DNA from: Flavobacterium psychrophilum
GTDB taxonomy: Bacteria; Bacteroidota; Bacteroidia; Flavobacteriales; Flavobacteriaceae
DNA: 64,000 bases
Direction of reading: 5' to 3'
NCBI GenBank assembly: GCA_022730285.1
Contig: DZCQ01000006.1
Coordinates: 1-64,000, forward strand
The notes under the pieces are model-generated. The model did no database searches. It was given only the letters and a program-made list of their open reading frames with translations, and had not been told where the DNA came from. Shown piece after piece: positions 16,320-24,661 of the stretch (position 1 is the first letter of the stretch; every line of letters begins with the position of its first letter). Both the position numbers and the translations under genes were made by a program.

Positions 16320-18083
16320 TTATTCGTATTTTTCTTTTTCGGTAATTTGTTTTAAAAACAATTCTTTGTAGTATCCATCTTGCGTTATTAATTGATTGTG
16401 TGAACCTTGTTGTATAATTTTACCCGCATCTATTACTATTATTTTAGTTGCATTTTTTGCGGAAGATGCTCTATGGGTTACAAGAATAGTAGTTTTATTT
16501 TTACAAATTTCTTTTAAATTAGTTAAAATAGTTTCTTCCGTTTCTGTATCTACTGCCGAGAGACAATCGTCCAGCAATATTAATTCTGGGTTATTAATTA
16601 AAGCACGAGCAATAGAGACACGCTGTTTTTGCCCACCAGATAAGGTAATCCCTCTTTCTCCAACTATCGTTTCGTATTTATTATTAAACAAAATAATATT
16701 ATCATGAATAGCGGCTTGTTTTGCGGCAACTATTACCTGCTGCTCTGTTGCATTTTCCTTTCCAAACTTTATGTTATTTGCTATGGTATCGGAGAAAAGA
16801 AAAGCATCTTGTGGAACAACACCCATTTTTTCTCGTAAATGTTTTAAGCTAACAGAAGTTAACGACTTAGTGTCTATATAGATAGTGCCGCTTGATGGGT
16901 CGTACAATCTGCTTAGTAAAGCCAAAATGGTAGATTTTCCAGATCCTGTTTTTCCAATTATTGCAAGCGTTTCTCCTTTGTTAATTGTAAAACTGATATT
17001 ATCTAATGCCACAATATTTGTATCTGGATAAATTAAAGTAACATTTTCAAAACGAATAGTATTTTCAAATTTTAATTCTGAGGAAGTGTTATCCTGAATT
17101 TCTGGAACTATTTTAAGAAATTCATTTATTCTTTTTTGCGAAGCTTCTGCCTCTTGTATTAAGGAAGAAACCCAACCAATGGAAGCCACTGGCCATATTA
17201 GCATATTTATGTATAAAATAAAAGAGGCTATATCTCCAATATCTTTAATACTTCCGTTAATGTACATCATGCCACCTATAAAAATTACTAACAAATTACT
17301 AGAGCCAATTAAAAAAATCATTAATGGTCCAAATAGTGATTGTATGGTTGCTAAATGCATACTTTTAGCATTACTATCTTTAGAAATATTTTCAAATTCT
17401 TTTTGCTTAGTAGTTTCGATTCCATAAGCTTTTATAACCCTAATTCCAGAAAATATTTCTTGTGTAAAACTAGATAGATTAGAGAGGTTTTGTTGAAATA
17501 TGGTACTTCTTTTATTAATTTCAGTACTTAATTTAAAAATCAAATAAGCTAATATTGGCAATGGAAGTAAGGTATATAATGTTAATTTAACCGAAATATG
17601 TTGCATGTAATAAATAACTATTGCAAATCTAATAATTGTATTTATAGTGTACATCACTGCTGGTCCAACATACATTCTTACCCTTCCAACATCTTCCGAT
17701 ATTCGATTCATTAAGTCGCCTGTTTTATGATTCTTATAAAAATTTTGTGTTAAAACCTCATATTTTTCAAAAATTTCATTTTTTAAATCATATTCTACAT
17801 GTCTAGACATGACAATAAGTGTTTGTCGCATTAAAAATGTCAAAATTGCCCCAGCAAGTGTTGTGCCTAATATTAGCAGTATATTATGAAACAATAATTG
17901 TTTTATAACAGCATAATTGGACTTTGAATTTCCTAAATATTTTTGAATTGCAGTAATAGATTCCCCAATAAGTTCAGGTGTATAAAGCATAAATATTTGA
18001 GCAGCTATGGTTGTGATAATACCTAATAAAAAATGGTATTTATATTTCAAAAAATAAGGATTTAAGTACCTAAGTTCTTTCAT
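16320..18083 (-). CDS. ABC exporter, fused permease and ATPase (MsbA/multidrug type)
   Basis: This 587-residue half-transporter acts as a homo- or heterodimer in the inner membrane. The N-terminal ~315 residues hold six transmembrane helices (starting ~17, 65, 145, 165, 253, 280) with coupling-helix sequence. The nucleotide-binding domain (~340-575) has Walker A GKTGSGKST (~372-380), Q-loop VVPQDAFLFSD, signature LSGGQKQR (~474), Walker B LILLDD (~494) and the H-loop VTHRASS. The intact sites suggest it is active alone. Substrate cannot be predicted: lipid, peptide or drug. It lies upstream of DUF3276 and divergent from the amino-acid dehydrogenase. The 182 nt between them are AT-rich with no clear promoter boxes. 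Confidence 0.92.
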   Translation of the reverse strand: MKELRYLNPYFLKYKYHFLLGIITTIAAQIFMLYTPELIGESITAIQKYLGNSKSNYAVIKQLLFHNILLILGTTLAGAILTFLMRQTLIVMSRHVEYDLKNEIFEKYEVLTQNFYKNHKTGDLMNRISEDVGRVRMYVGPAVMYTINTIIRFAIVIYYMQHISVKLTLYTLLPLPILAYLIFKLSTEINKRSTIFQQNLSNLSSFTQEIFSGIRVIKAYGIETTKQKEFENISKDSNAKSMHLATIQSLFGPLMIFLIGSSNLLVIFIGGMMYINGSIKDIGDIASFILYINMLIWPVASIGWVSSLIQEAEASQKRINEFLKIVPEIQDNTSSELKFENTIRFENVTLIYPDTNIVALDNISFTINKGETLAIIGKTGSGKSTILALLSRLYDPSSGTIYIDTKSLTSVSLKHLREKMGVVPQDAFLFSDTIANNIKFGKENATEQQVIVAAKQAAIHDNIILFNNKYETIVGERGITLSGGQKQRVSIARALINNPELILLDDCLSAVDTETEETILTNLKEICKNKTTILVTHRASSAKNATKIIVIDAGKIIQQGSHNQLITQDGYYKELFLKQITEKEKYE

Positions 18084-18265
18084 TTTTATATAATAATTTG
18101 TAAAATAAACATTTTTTTATGATATTATTAAATAAAACGATAAATATAAAAACTAACCATAATTACATTTTTATTAATATTTGATTAAAATATTATGAAA
18201 TCATAAATTTTTAACCTAATTTCGTCTTACATTTTTAATATTCATCAATTTTAAACTAGTTTGAC

Positions 18266-19366
18266 ATGATTACTGAAATCTTAAAACCTACTGAACTACA
18301 CAAAATGGATCCAGTTTTTGGACAATTATCATTTGACAATCATGAGCAAATTGTTTTTTGCAATGACAAAGATAGTGGATTAAAAGCAATTATTGGCATT
18401 CACAACACCATTTTAGGTCCCGCACTTGGAGGAACTAGAATGTGGAAATATCAAAATGAATGGGAAGCTCTTAACGATGTATTAAGACTTTCTCGTGGAA
18501 TGACCTACAAATCAGCAATTACTGGTTTAAACTTAGGTGGTGGAAAAGCAGTAATAATAGGAGACTCTAAAACTGACAAAACCCCAGAAATGATTGCTAA
18601 ATTTGGAGAATATGTAAACTCTTTAAGTGGACGTTATATAACTGCCGAAGATGTAGGTACAACCACACAAGATATGGATTTAATTAAAACTAAAACAAAC
18701 TTTGTAACTGGAATTTCTATAAACAAAGGTGGCTCTGGAGACCCTTCGCCTATTACTGCTTATGGAGTGTATATGGGAATGAAAGCCGCCGCAAAATACC
18801 AATTTGGAACAGACAGTTTAAAAGGAAAATCTATTCTTGTACAAGGCATAGGACATGTTGGAGAAACTCTGGTGGATTATTTAACAAAAGAAGATGCAAA
18901 AGTAATTATAACAGATATTAACCAAGAAAGATTACTAGAAATAGCACAAAAATATGGTGCAAGAATATACACAGGAAATAATATTTACCAAGAAGAAGTA
19001 GATATTTATGCCCCTTGTGCTTTAGGAGCGACTATAAACGACGAAACTATATACCAAATTAAAGCAAAAGTAATTGCAGGTGCCGCTAATAATCAACTAG
19101 CAAACGAAAAAGTCCATGGTGCTATTTTACAAGAAAGAAATATTGTTTATGCTCCCGATTTTTTAATAAATGCAGGTGGAATAATAAGTGTATATGGAGA
19201 AATCGCTGGATATGATATAGTAGAAACCATGAAAAGAACCGAAAATATATACAATACTACTTTAGAAATTTTTGCTTTTGCAAACACAAATTCTATCACG
19301 ACCCATCAGGCAGCTATGCAAATTGCACAAAATAGAATAGATGCAAAAAAAAGAAGAACTAAATAG
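18266..19366 (+). CDS. Leucine/phenylalanine/valine-type amino-acid dehydrogenase
   Basis: At 366 residues it matches the branched-chain amino-acid dehydrogenase family, which reversibly deaminates Leu/Val/Ile with NAD+ to the keto acids. Landmarks are LGGTRMW (~55), SRGMTYKSAITGLNLGGGKA (catalytic Lys region, ~78-97), the TAEDVGTTTQDMD segment, and the Rossmann fold VQGIGHVGETLVDYL (~195). AAANNQLA-type sequence is present as GAANNQLA. The products would feed the keto-acid dehydrogenase encoded at 48.9-51.3 kb, although the genes are not linked. Monocistronic: a terminator follows directly. Confidence 0.9.
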   Translation: MITEILKPTELHKMDPVFGQLSFDNHEQIVFCNDKDSGLKAIIGIHNTILGPALGGTRMWKYQNEWEALNDVLRLSRGMTYKSAITGLNLGGGKAVIIGDSKTDKTPEMIAKFGEYVNSLSGRYITAEDVGTTTQDMDLIKTKTNFVTGISINKGGSGDPSPITAYGVYMGMKAAAKYQFGTDSLKGKSILVQGIGHVGETLVDYLTKEDAKVIITDINQERLLEIAQKYGARIYTGNNIYQEEVDIYAPCALGATINDETIYQIKAKVIAGAANNQLANEKVHGAILQERNIVYAPDFLINAGGIISVYGEIAGYDIVETMKRTENIYNTTLEIFAFANTNSITTHQAAMQIAQNRIDAKKRRTK

Positions 19367-19377
19367 TTAAGAACCAG

Positions 19378-19422
19378 AAAGAAGGATTGGAATGAAAAAA
19401 CATTTTTAAATCCTTCTTTTTA
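19378..19422 (+). terminator. Terminator after amino-acid dehydrogenase
   Basis: AAAGAAGGATT pairs with AATCCTTCTTT and is followed by T residues; the loop is about 20 nt and A/T-rich. Confidence 0.7.
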
Positions 19423-19446
19423 ATTTAAAAATTACAAAATATAATG

Positions 19447-19454
19447 TACTTTTG
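19447..19454 (+). promoter_or_regulatory. -7 element for nusB-DUF1573-yajC
   Basis: TACTTTTG matches TAnnTTTG and lies 27 nt before the GTG start proposed for nusB. The TTG at 19452, which opens the longest frame, is part of this box. Confidence 0.5.
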
Positions 19455-19481
19455 CACCTTAATTTTTTAAAGTTCTTTCCC

Positions 19482-20426
19482 GTGTTAAACAGACGACATA
19501 TTAGAGTAAAAGTGATGCAAACCCTATATTCCATGCATCAAACCCAATCTGACAATTTAGTAAAAGAAGAAAAATTTTTGCTTTATAGCTTAGAAAGCAT
19601 ACAGGATTTATATCTTACTTTGGTCTCTATGCTAATAGAAGTTAGTCAAAAAGAAGAAGAAATTATTCAGATTTCTAAAAATAAACATTTAGCAACATCT
19701 TTGGAAAAAAATCCAAATAGGAAATTTGTACAAAACAAAATTTTTGCAATTCTAAATCAAAACAAGTCGCTACAAACAGCTATCGAAGAAAGAAATATTA
19801 ATAATTGGAAAAATAATGACGATTATATTCTATTAATACTTCAGGAGATAAAAAAAAGCAGCATCTATTTAAAATATATGGTAAATTCTAAATCAAATTT
19901 TCAAGAAGATAAGGAATTTATTACAGCAATTTACACCGAAGTAATTGCACCAAATACCAAACTATACGAATATTTAGAAGACCAAAAACTAACATGGGTT
20001 GATGATATTCCATTAGTAAATACGCTTATTTTAAAACAATTAGGAGAAATAAAAGATATCGAAAACAATAATTTCTTCGTGCCAAAAGTTTTTAAAAATC
20101 AAGAAGACAAAGAATTTGCAATTAATCTATTCAAAAAAACCATTTTAAATAACAAAGAATTAGAAGCTGAATTTGCTAACAAAACACCTAATTGGGAAAC
20201 AGATCGTATAGCAAGCATTGACACCGTTATACTAAAAATGGCAATATGCGAATTTTTAAAATTCCCATCAATGCCAGTAAAAGTAACAATTAACGAATAT
20301 TTAGAGCTTGCAAAAGAATATTCTACGCCAAAAAGTAGTATCTTTATCAATGGAATTTTAGACTCTTTGTCTAAAGAATATCAAAACAATCAAAAGTTAA
20401 ATAAAACAGGAAGAGGTTTAATGTAA
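19482..20426 (+). CDS. nusB: Transcription antitermination factor NusB
   Basis: The protein has 314 residues from a GTG at 19482 (LNRRHIRVKVMQTLY). The family's conserved N-terminal RRHxR...VMQ begins directly after this start. The only longer start is a TTG that overlaps the -7 promoter box, so I reject it. NusB binds boxA RNA with NusE (S10) in rRNA antitermination. Bacteroidota NusB carries a long insertion; here residues ~40-170 are a Lys/Glu/Asn-rich region before the canonical C-terminal NusB fold (~215-300: TPNWETDRIASIDTVILKMA, VTINEYLELAKEYS, FINGILD). It heads a three-gene operon with DUF1573 (11-nt gap) and yajC (9-nt gap). Confidence 0.93.
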   Translation: MLNRRHIRVKVMQTLYSMHQTQSDNLVKEEKFLLYSLESIQDLYLTLVSMLIEVSQKEEEIIQISKNKHLATSLEKNPNRKFVQNKIFAILNQNKSLQTAIEERNINNWKNNDDYILLILQEIKKSSIYLKYMVNSKSNFQEDKEFITAIYTEVIAPNTKLYEYLEDQKLTWVDDIPLVNTLILKQLGEIKDIENNNFFVPKVFKNQEDKEFAINLFKKTILNNKELEAEFANKTPNWETDRIASIDTVILKMAICEFLKFPSMPVKVTINEYLELAKEYSTPKSSIFINGILDSLSKEYQNNQKLNKTGRGLM

Positions 20427-20437
20427 CACCCAAAAAA

Positions 20438-20935
20438 ATGAAAAAAATAATTTTACCAATTACAATTCTTTCCATAGCATTTGCAACTTATTCTTGCAAA
20501 AAAGATACCAGTAATAAAAGTCAAGAAATTGATGCAAACAATAGAAGCATAGCACAGAATAACATTGCAGAAACACCAATTGTAGCAGAAAATCAGATTA
20601 AAAAAAATCCAGAAGATTATCCTGTAATTTCTTTAGAAGAAACAGATTTTAACCTCGGGAATATGGTACAAGGAGATAAAGTGGAACATATTAGCAAGTT
20701 TAAAAATACTGGAAAAACAAATCTTATTATAACAGATGTTAGAGCCAGTTGTGGCTGTACTGTACCAGAATGGTCTAAGCAAGAAATAAAGCCTGGAGAA
20801 TCTGGAGAAGTTAAAATTGTATTTAATTCCGCAGGGAAAATGGGCGAACAACACAAATCTATCACAATTATGGCAAATACCGAAACAGGAAGCCAACTAA
20901 TTTACTTTACAGCAAATATTAAACCTAAAAAATAA
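20438..20935 (+). CDS. DUF1573 lipoprotein
   Basis: This 165-residue protein has a lipoprotein signal (hydrophobic ~4-17, Cys ~20 in TYSCKK), an Asn/Gln-rich linker, and one DUF1573 domain (~65-162) with DFNLGNMVQGDKVEH, the VRASCGCTVPEW Cys motif and KPGESGEVKIVFN. The fold is predicted to be an Ig-like (ASH/MSP-related) beta sandwich. Function is unknown. The nusB-DUF1573-yajC order recurs in Bacteroidota, so an envelope role near the Sec machinery is often supposed, but that is inference. Confidence 0.85.
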   Translation: MKKIILPITILSIAFATYSCKKDTSNKSQEIDANNRSIAQNNIAETPIVAENQIKKNPEDYPVISLEETDFNLGNMVQGDKVEHISKFKNTGKTNLIITDVRASCGCTVPEWSKQEIKPGESGEVKIVFNSAGKMGEQHKSITIMANTETGSQLIYFTANIKPKK

Positions 20936-20944
20936 CTTAAAATC

Positions 20945-21226
20945 ATGGAACAATTAACTAAGTATCTTCCTTTTGCACTAATGTTTATCGTAATTTATTT
21001 TTTTATGATAAGACCTCAACAAGCAAAAGTAAAAAAAGAAAAAGAATTTGAAGAGAGTTTAAAAGTTGGAGACAAAATTATAACCAAAAGCGGATTGCAT
21101 GGAAAAATTACAGAATTAGCTACAACTACAGTAATTATAGAAACTATGTCTGGAAAGTTAAAACTAGAACGCTCTGCAATATCTAACGAATTAACTGCAA
21201 CACTAAATGCTAAAGCAAAAGTATAG
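20945..21226 (+). CDS. yajC: Preprotein translocase accessory subunit YajC
   Basis: This 93-residue protein has one N-terminal membrane helix (~8-22, FALMFIVIYFFMI) followed by the family signature RPQQAKVKKEKEFEESLK and a small cytoplasmic domain with VGDKIITKSGLHGKI. YajC associates with SecDF-YidC at the Sec translocon. It is last in the nusB operon and is followed by a strong terminator; no coaE or YbbR-like gene follows. Confidence 0.95.
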   Translation: MEQLTKYLPFALMFIVIYFFMIRPQQAKVKKEKEFEESLKVGDKIITKSGLHGKITELATTTVIIETMSGKLKLERSAISNELTATLNAKAKV

Positions 21227-21263
21227 CAATGATTTAGATAAATAAGTAAGTTGCTTATACAAA

Positions 21264-21327
21264 ATAACCACAAATTTTAGAACATGAATTAGTCCTGTTT
21301 TCTGAAATTTGTGGTTATATTTTTTTT
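21264..21327 (+). terminator. Terminator after yajC
   Basis: A perfect 14-bp stem, ATAACCACAAATTT (21264-21277) with AAATTTGTGGTTAT (21305-21318), a 27-nt loop and an eight-T run. Confidence 0.75.
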
Positions 21328-21411
21328 AGATAAACTAGCATACTAGCACAAACTCTATTGTACTATAAGAAATATCTATTGTAAATTAAAAATAAATAGG
21401 CAAATCAGACA

Positions 21412-21419
21412 TATCTTTG
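21412..21419 (+). promoter_or_regulatory. -7 element of the peroxiredoxin gene
   Basis: TATCTTTG 34 nt before the start codon, in the only gap between the yajC terminator and the gene. The -33 TTG is not at ideal spacing. Confidence 0.5.
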
Positions 21420-21453
21420 CAATGTTAAAAATAAATAAATAAAAATAAATAAC

Positions 21454-22098
21454 ATGGAAGATCAAGTTTTTTTTATGCCAAGAATTGGAGATGTAGCACC
21501 AGATTTTGAAGCAGTAACCACAACTGGGAAAATTAAATTCTCAGAGTACAACAAAGGTAGTTGGGTAGTATTCTTTTCTCACCCAGCAGATTTTACTCCA
21601 GTTTGTACTACTGAAATGTCTGGATTTGCTAACGAGAAAGATTTTTTCGCAAAGCACAACACCAAATTAATGGGTTTAAGTATTGATAGTATTCACGCAC
21701 ACATTGCTTGGGTAAATGCAGTACATGAAAAAACAGGCGTTTTATTTGAATTTCCAATTGTTGCAGACATTGACATGAGTGTTTCTAAAAAATACGGAAT
21801 GCTTCAACCTGGAGAAAGTGAAACAGCAGCAGTGAGAGCCGTTTTTATCATGGATCCAGAAGGAAAAGTAAGATTATTAATGTACTACCCATTAAACGTA
21901 GGTAGAAACATGGCTGAGATTAAAAGAGCTTTACTTGCACTACAAGCATCTGATGAATACAAAGTTGCAATGCCATTAGACTGGCAACCAGGCGACAAAG
22001 TAATTGTACCAGCTCCAAAAACCGTAGAGGCTTTAGCAGAAAGAAAAAGCAGCAATCTAGAAATGGTAGATTGGTATCTTGCTAAAAAATCTATCTAA
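21454..22098 (+). CDS. 1-Cys (Prx6-type) peroxiredoxin
   Basis: This 214-residue thiol peroxidase reduces H2O2 and organic peroxides. The peroxidatic Cys lies in HPADFTPVCTTEMSGF (Cys ~50) with the conserved Pro/Thr of the PxxxTxxC motif. The catalytic Arg is probably in AAVRAVFIMDPEG (~128-140). The C-terminal extension (~165-214: DWQPGDKVIVPAP) is the Prx6-class feature, and no resolving Cys at the 2-Cys position is seen. Cytoplasmic. A single-gene unit with its own -7 box and a perfect terminator. Confidence 0.93.
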   Translation: MEDQVFFMPRIGDVAPDFEAVTTTGKIKFSEYNKGSWVVFFSHPADFTPVCTTEMSGFANEKDFFAKHNTKLMGLSIDSIHAHIAWVNAVHEKTGVLFEFPIVADIDMSVSKKYGMLQPGESETAAVRAVFIMDPEGKVRLLMYYPLNVGRNMAEIKRALLALQASDEYKVAMPLDWQPGDKVIVPAPKTVEALAERKSSNLEMVDWYLAKKSI

Positions 22099-22219
22099 TT
22101 TAAAAGGAACAAATTAGTTTCTACTGTACGAAAAAGTTTAACCAAATAGAATTTCTTATTTAAAATTCAAACATAAATAAGACAGTACAGTAGCTATTAT
22201 TTACAATTTCAAATTAAAA

Positions 22220-22253
22220 GAAGCCGTCTCAGGTGTGAGACGGCTTCTTTTTT
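22220..22253 (+). terminator. Strong terminator after peroxiredoxin
   Basis: GAAGCCGTCTCA (22220-22231) pairs perfectly with TGAGACGGCTTC (22236-22247) over a 4-nt loop, then six T residues. GC-rich for this genome. Confidence 0.9.
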
Positions 22254-22290
22254 ATAATCTGTAAAAAGTAGTATAAACAAAATAATATCA

Positions 22291-22386
22291 TATTTTGAAT
22301 TACACAGGAATTACATAAAATAATGATTTTCAAATATTTACTTTTACTCTTTTGAATTTACGCCTTTAAAACTTTCGACTTACTTA
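22291..22386 (+). repeat. Dispersed intergenic repeat, copy A
   Basis: It starts TATTTTGAATTACACA and ends AAAACTTTCGACTTACTTA. A related copy lies at 57106-57206. The two ends are near identical and the centre diverges. This copy sits between the peroxiredoxin terminator and the convergent binding-protein gene. No coding frame is shared. Confidence 0.7.
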
Positions 22387-22395
22387 CAACAAGAA

Positions 22396-23250
22396 TTAAC
22401 TAACTATATGTACCACATCTTCAAAATTTTGAGTTGTATTCGTAATATTGTATTGTAAAAGTTGTTGCTGAATGGTGTTAAATTCTAATTTCGTGAAGTT
22501 TTTTTGAGCCCAATTAGTTACCGAAAGCCATTCTACTACATCTTCTTTTTTCAAATTATATGCAGCCGACAAACTATTTTCTATACTTGGGATTTCTTTA
22601 AACTCTGCGGTAGTTTGATTAATGATGGACAAAACTTTTTTAACTAATGCTGCTTTTTCTTGCAACATTGTATTTTGAACTGCAATTACAAAAGATGGCC
22701 ATGGTGTTGGACAGATTCCTATTTTATTAAAAACACCTTTATCTACAAGTGGTTTTGTCATAAATTGTTCCCACATAAAATAGTCCGCTTGTTTGTTTTG
22801 CAGTGCTTCTACTGCTCCATCTATCGTATTTACAACTTGGTAAGAAACTTGATTATAATCCCAACCCTGATTGTTAGCATTTACATAAGTCATTAATTGA
22901 GAACCAGAACCTATTCTAGAAATTGCGGCTTTCTTGTTTTGTAGTTCATTTATGGTGGTGTATTTTGAATTTGCATTTATATATATTCCCCAAAGTAACG
23001 GTGTTTGGATATATTTTTGAACTATCTTGCTTGGATTTCCTGCAGCAATGTCTTTCATAATTCCTTCGGTTAGAATTATGGCGATATCGGTTTCATTGTC
23101 CCGAAGCATTTGGCATAGTTTTCCTGTTCCTTCTGGAACGTTTGTCCATTGTAGGTTTATATTTTGGTTTTCAAAATCCTGATTATTAATGGCTAGATGC
23201 CATGGATAGTTAAAATGTTCTGGTACTCCCGCTATTTTTATGGTTGTCAT
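22396..23250 (-). CDS. Cytosolic periplasmic-binding-protein-like (type II) protein
   Basis: At 284 residues it has the two-lobed type II solute-binding fold of NMT1/SsuA-like proteins: IKIAGVPEHFNYPWHLAI at the N-terminus, NVPEGTGKLCQMLRDNETDIAI (~36-57), then the hinge segments KAAISRIGSGSQLM (~106) and NKQADYFMWEQ (~150). There is no signal peptide or lipobox, so it should stay in the cytoplasm. The closest characterised relatives I recall are unexported fungal and bacterial members such as Candida Ca3427, whose ligand is uncertain. It has no transporter neighbours. It may bind a small molecule or act as an enzyme relative; function unknown. Confidence 0.7.
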   Translation of the reverse strand: MTTIKIAGVPEHFNYPWHLAINNQDFENQNINLQWTNVPEGTGKLCQMLRDNETDIAIILTEGIMKDIAAGNPSKIVQKYIQTPLLWGIYINANSKYTTINELQNKKAAISRIGSGSQLMTYVNANNQGWDYNQVSYQVVNTIDGAVEALQNKQADYFMWEQFMTKPLVDKGVFNKIGICPTPWPSFVIAVQNTMLQEKAALVKKVLSIINQTTAEFKEIPSIENSLSAAYNLKKEDVVEWLSVTNWAQKNFTKLEFNTIQQQLLQYNITNTTQNFEDVVHIVS

Positions 23251-23267
23251 GATGTGTTGAAAATGGT

Positions 23268-23406
23268 AGCCCTGATTGCAGTGAAAACCCTTTTTGTGAG
23301 AGTTTTATTTTATCTTGCTAGGACAGAACGACCATAGGAAGTTCCTGTGCTGGCTTAGATAAAAAACTCTCTTGCAAAAAGGTTGTAACGGAAAGCAGGA
23401 ATTAGC
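23268..23406. repeat. Hairpin intergenic element 1 (REP/MITE-like)
   Basis: A ~140-nt imperfect inverted repeat. CCTTTTTGTGAGAGTTTT (23289-23306) opposes AAAACTCTCTTGCAAAAAGG (~23363-23382), and the outer arms CCTGATTGCAGTG and AACGGAAAGCAGG also partly pair. It fills the gap between two minus-strand genes. It shares AACGGAAAGC (23387-23396) with the element at 62520-62640, so both look like one family of non-coding genomic repeats. Confidence 0.65.
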
Positions 23407-23418
23407 TTTTTAAAAAAA

Positions 23419-24285
23419 TTATTCTGATAGCTTGTTTAAAGTATAGGTTATTAAGGCATCTACTGCTTTGTATGGGTCTTCGCTAAAGGTTCCTGTTGCT
23501 CTATTGGCGATTATTGCATTTAGGGAGAGACATTCGTGTCCTAGTAGTTTTCCTAGTCCGTAAATGGCGGCTGTTTCCATTTCTAGATTGGTCATTCTGG
23601 TAGAATTGTAAGTAAATGAATCCATCTTATTGTTTAAATTTTCGTCTGGAATGTTTAGGCGAAGTACTCTGCCTTGTGGTCCATAAAATCCTCCTGCAGT
23701 TCCGGTAATTCCTTTGTGCATTATAGGACTTTCGAGTTTTTTTTCTAGTATTTGAGAGTTTGCTACTACATAAGGTCTTCCTTTTGTAAGATCCCAATTA
23801 GTATGTTTTATGAATGCGTTTTCTATTTCTTTCTCCGAAATGGTGTCTATTAAGTAAGACCGAAGCATGTTGTCTAAGCCGAGTCCATATTGTGCCATTA
23901 CAAAACTATCTACTGGAATATCTGCTTGTAGTGAGCCAGAAGTTCCTATTCTTACAACATGAAGTGTGGTTAATTGTTCTTTTGGCTTTCTGGTACTTAA
24001 ATCTATATTTACCAGTGCATCTAGTTCATTCATGACAATATCTATATTATCTGGCCCTATTCCTGTGGACATTACGGTTAATCGTTTGCCTTTGTAGGTT
24101 CCTGTTTGGGTTTTAAATTCTCTTTTTTGGGTTGAAAATTCAATAGTATCAAAAAATTGTGTTATTTTTTCTACTCGGTTTTGGTCTCCTACAAATATTA
24201 TATTGTTTGCGATATTTTCTGGCAATAAGTTAAGATGGTAAACGCTTCCGTCTGGATTTAGAATTAGTTCTGAGGATTGTATCAT
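23419..24285 (-). CDS. Nucleoside phosphorylase (uridine phosphorylase-like)
   Basis: This 288-residue protein of the PNP/UDP phosphorylase family cleaves nucleosides with phosphate. Seen: IIFVGDQNRVEKI (~29-41), STGIGPDNIDIVMNEL (phosphate site, ~73-88), HVVRIGTSGSLQADIPVDS (~109-127) and the ribose-binding NLEMETAAIYGLG (~236-248). Base specificity is not certain from sequence; the layout is nearest to uridine phosphorylases. It ends 12 nt before the hairpin element and begins 43 nt after the SUI1 gene, so it may be transcribed with the SUI1 and sulfatase genes. Confidence 0.87.
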   Translation of the reverse strand: MIQSSELILNPDGSVYHLNLLPENIANNIIFVGDQNRVEKITQFFDTIEFSTQKREFKTQTGTYKGKRLTVMSTGIGPDNIDIVMNELDALVNIDLSTRKPKEQLTTLHVVRIGTSGSLQADIPVDSFVMAQYGLGLDNMLRSYLIDTISEKEIENAFIKHTNWDLTKGRPYVVANSQILEKKLESPIMHKGITGTAGGFYGPQGRVLRLNIPDENLNNKMDSFTYNSTRMTNLEMETAAIYGLGKLLGHECLSLNAIIANRATGTFSEDPYKAVDALITYTLNKLSE

Positions 24286-24328
24286 GTTTAGATTTAGATT
24301 TAGAGTGATATTTTTTAAAAGAATAGTA

Positions 24329-24658
24329 TTACCCTCCTACTCTTTTTGTTTTAAAGCCTTTATTTTGTAAAATGGTCATTATTTTGTCTCGATAATTCCC
24401 TTGAATAATTATGGTGTTTTCTTTAAAAGTACCTCCTACGCTTAGTTTTGTTTTAATTTCTTTTGATAAGATTTTAAAATCCACATCGGTACCTTCATAT
24501 CCTTCGATAATGGTGGTTGGTTTTCCGTTTCGCTTTTCAAATTTACAAATTATAGGCTCTTTTTGAATAAATAATTCATGCGGAACACTTTCTACCATTT
24601 CTTCTGGCAATGGTATGTGATCTGGAAAAAGGTTTTTTAATTGCTCTTTAAAATCCAT
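24329..24658 (-). CDS. SUI1/eIF1-like translation factor (YciH type)
   Basis: At 109 residues it carries the SUI1 domain (~30-107): FEKRNGKPTTIIEGYEG, then KILSKEIKTKLSVGGTFKEN and the terminal IIQGNYRDKIMTILQNKGFK. Bacterial YciH resembles eukaryotic initiation factor eIF1 and can influence start-site fidelity in vitro; its cellular role is unsettled. The N-terminal 30 residues are acidic/Pro-rich. It begins 3 nt after the sulfatase stop, so the two genes are likely coupled. Confidence 0.9.
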   Translation of the reverse strand: MDFKEQLKNLFPDHIPLPEEMVESVPHELFIQKEPIICKFEKRNGKPTTIIEGYEGTDVDFKILSKEIKTKLSVGGTFKENTIIIQGNYRDKIMTILQNKGFKTKRVGG

Positions 24659-24661
24659 AGT

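Noticed and set aside
24286-24306. Short GATTTA tandem repeat before the nucleoside phosphorylase
   Set aside because: Three units in an AT-rich leader; no reason to call it more than low complexity.
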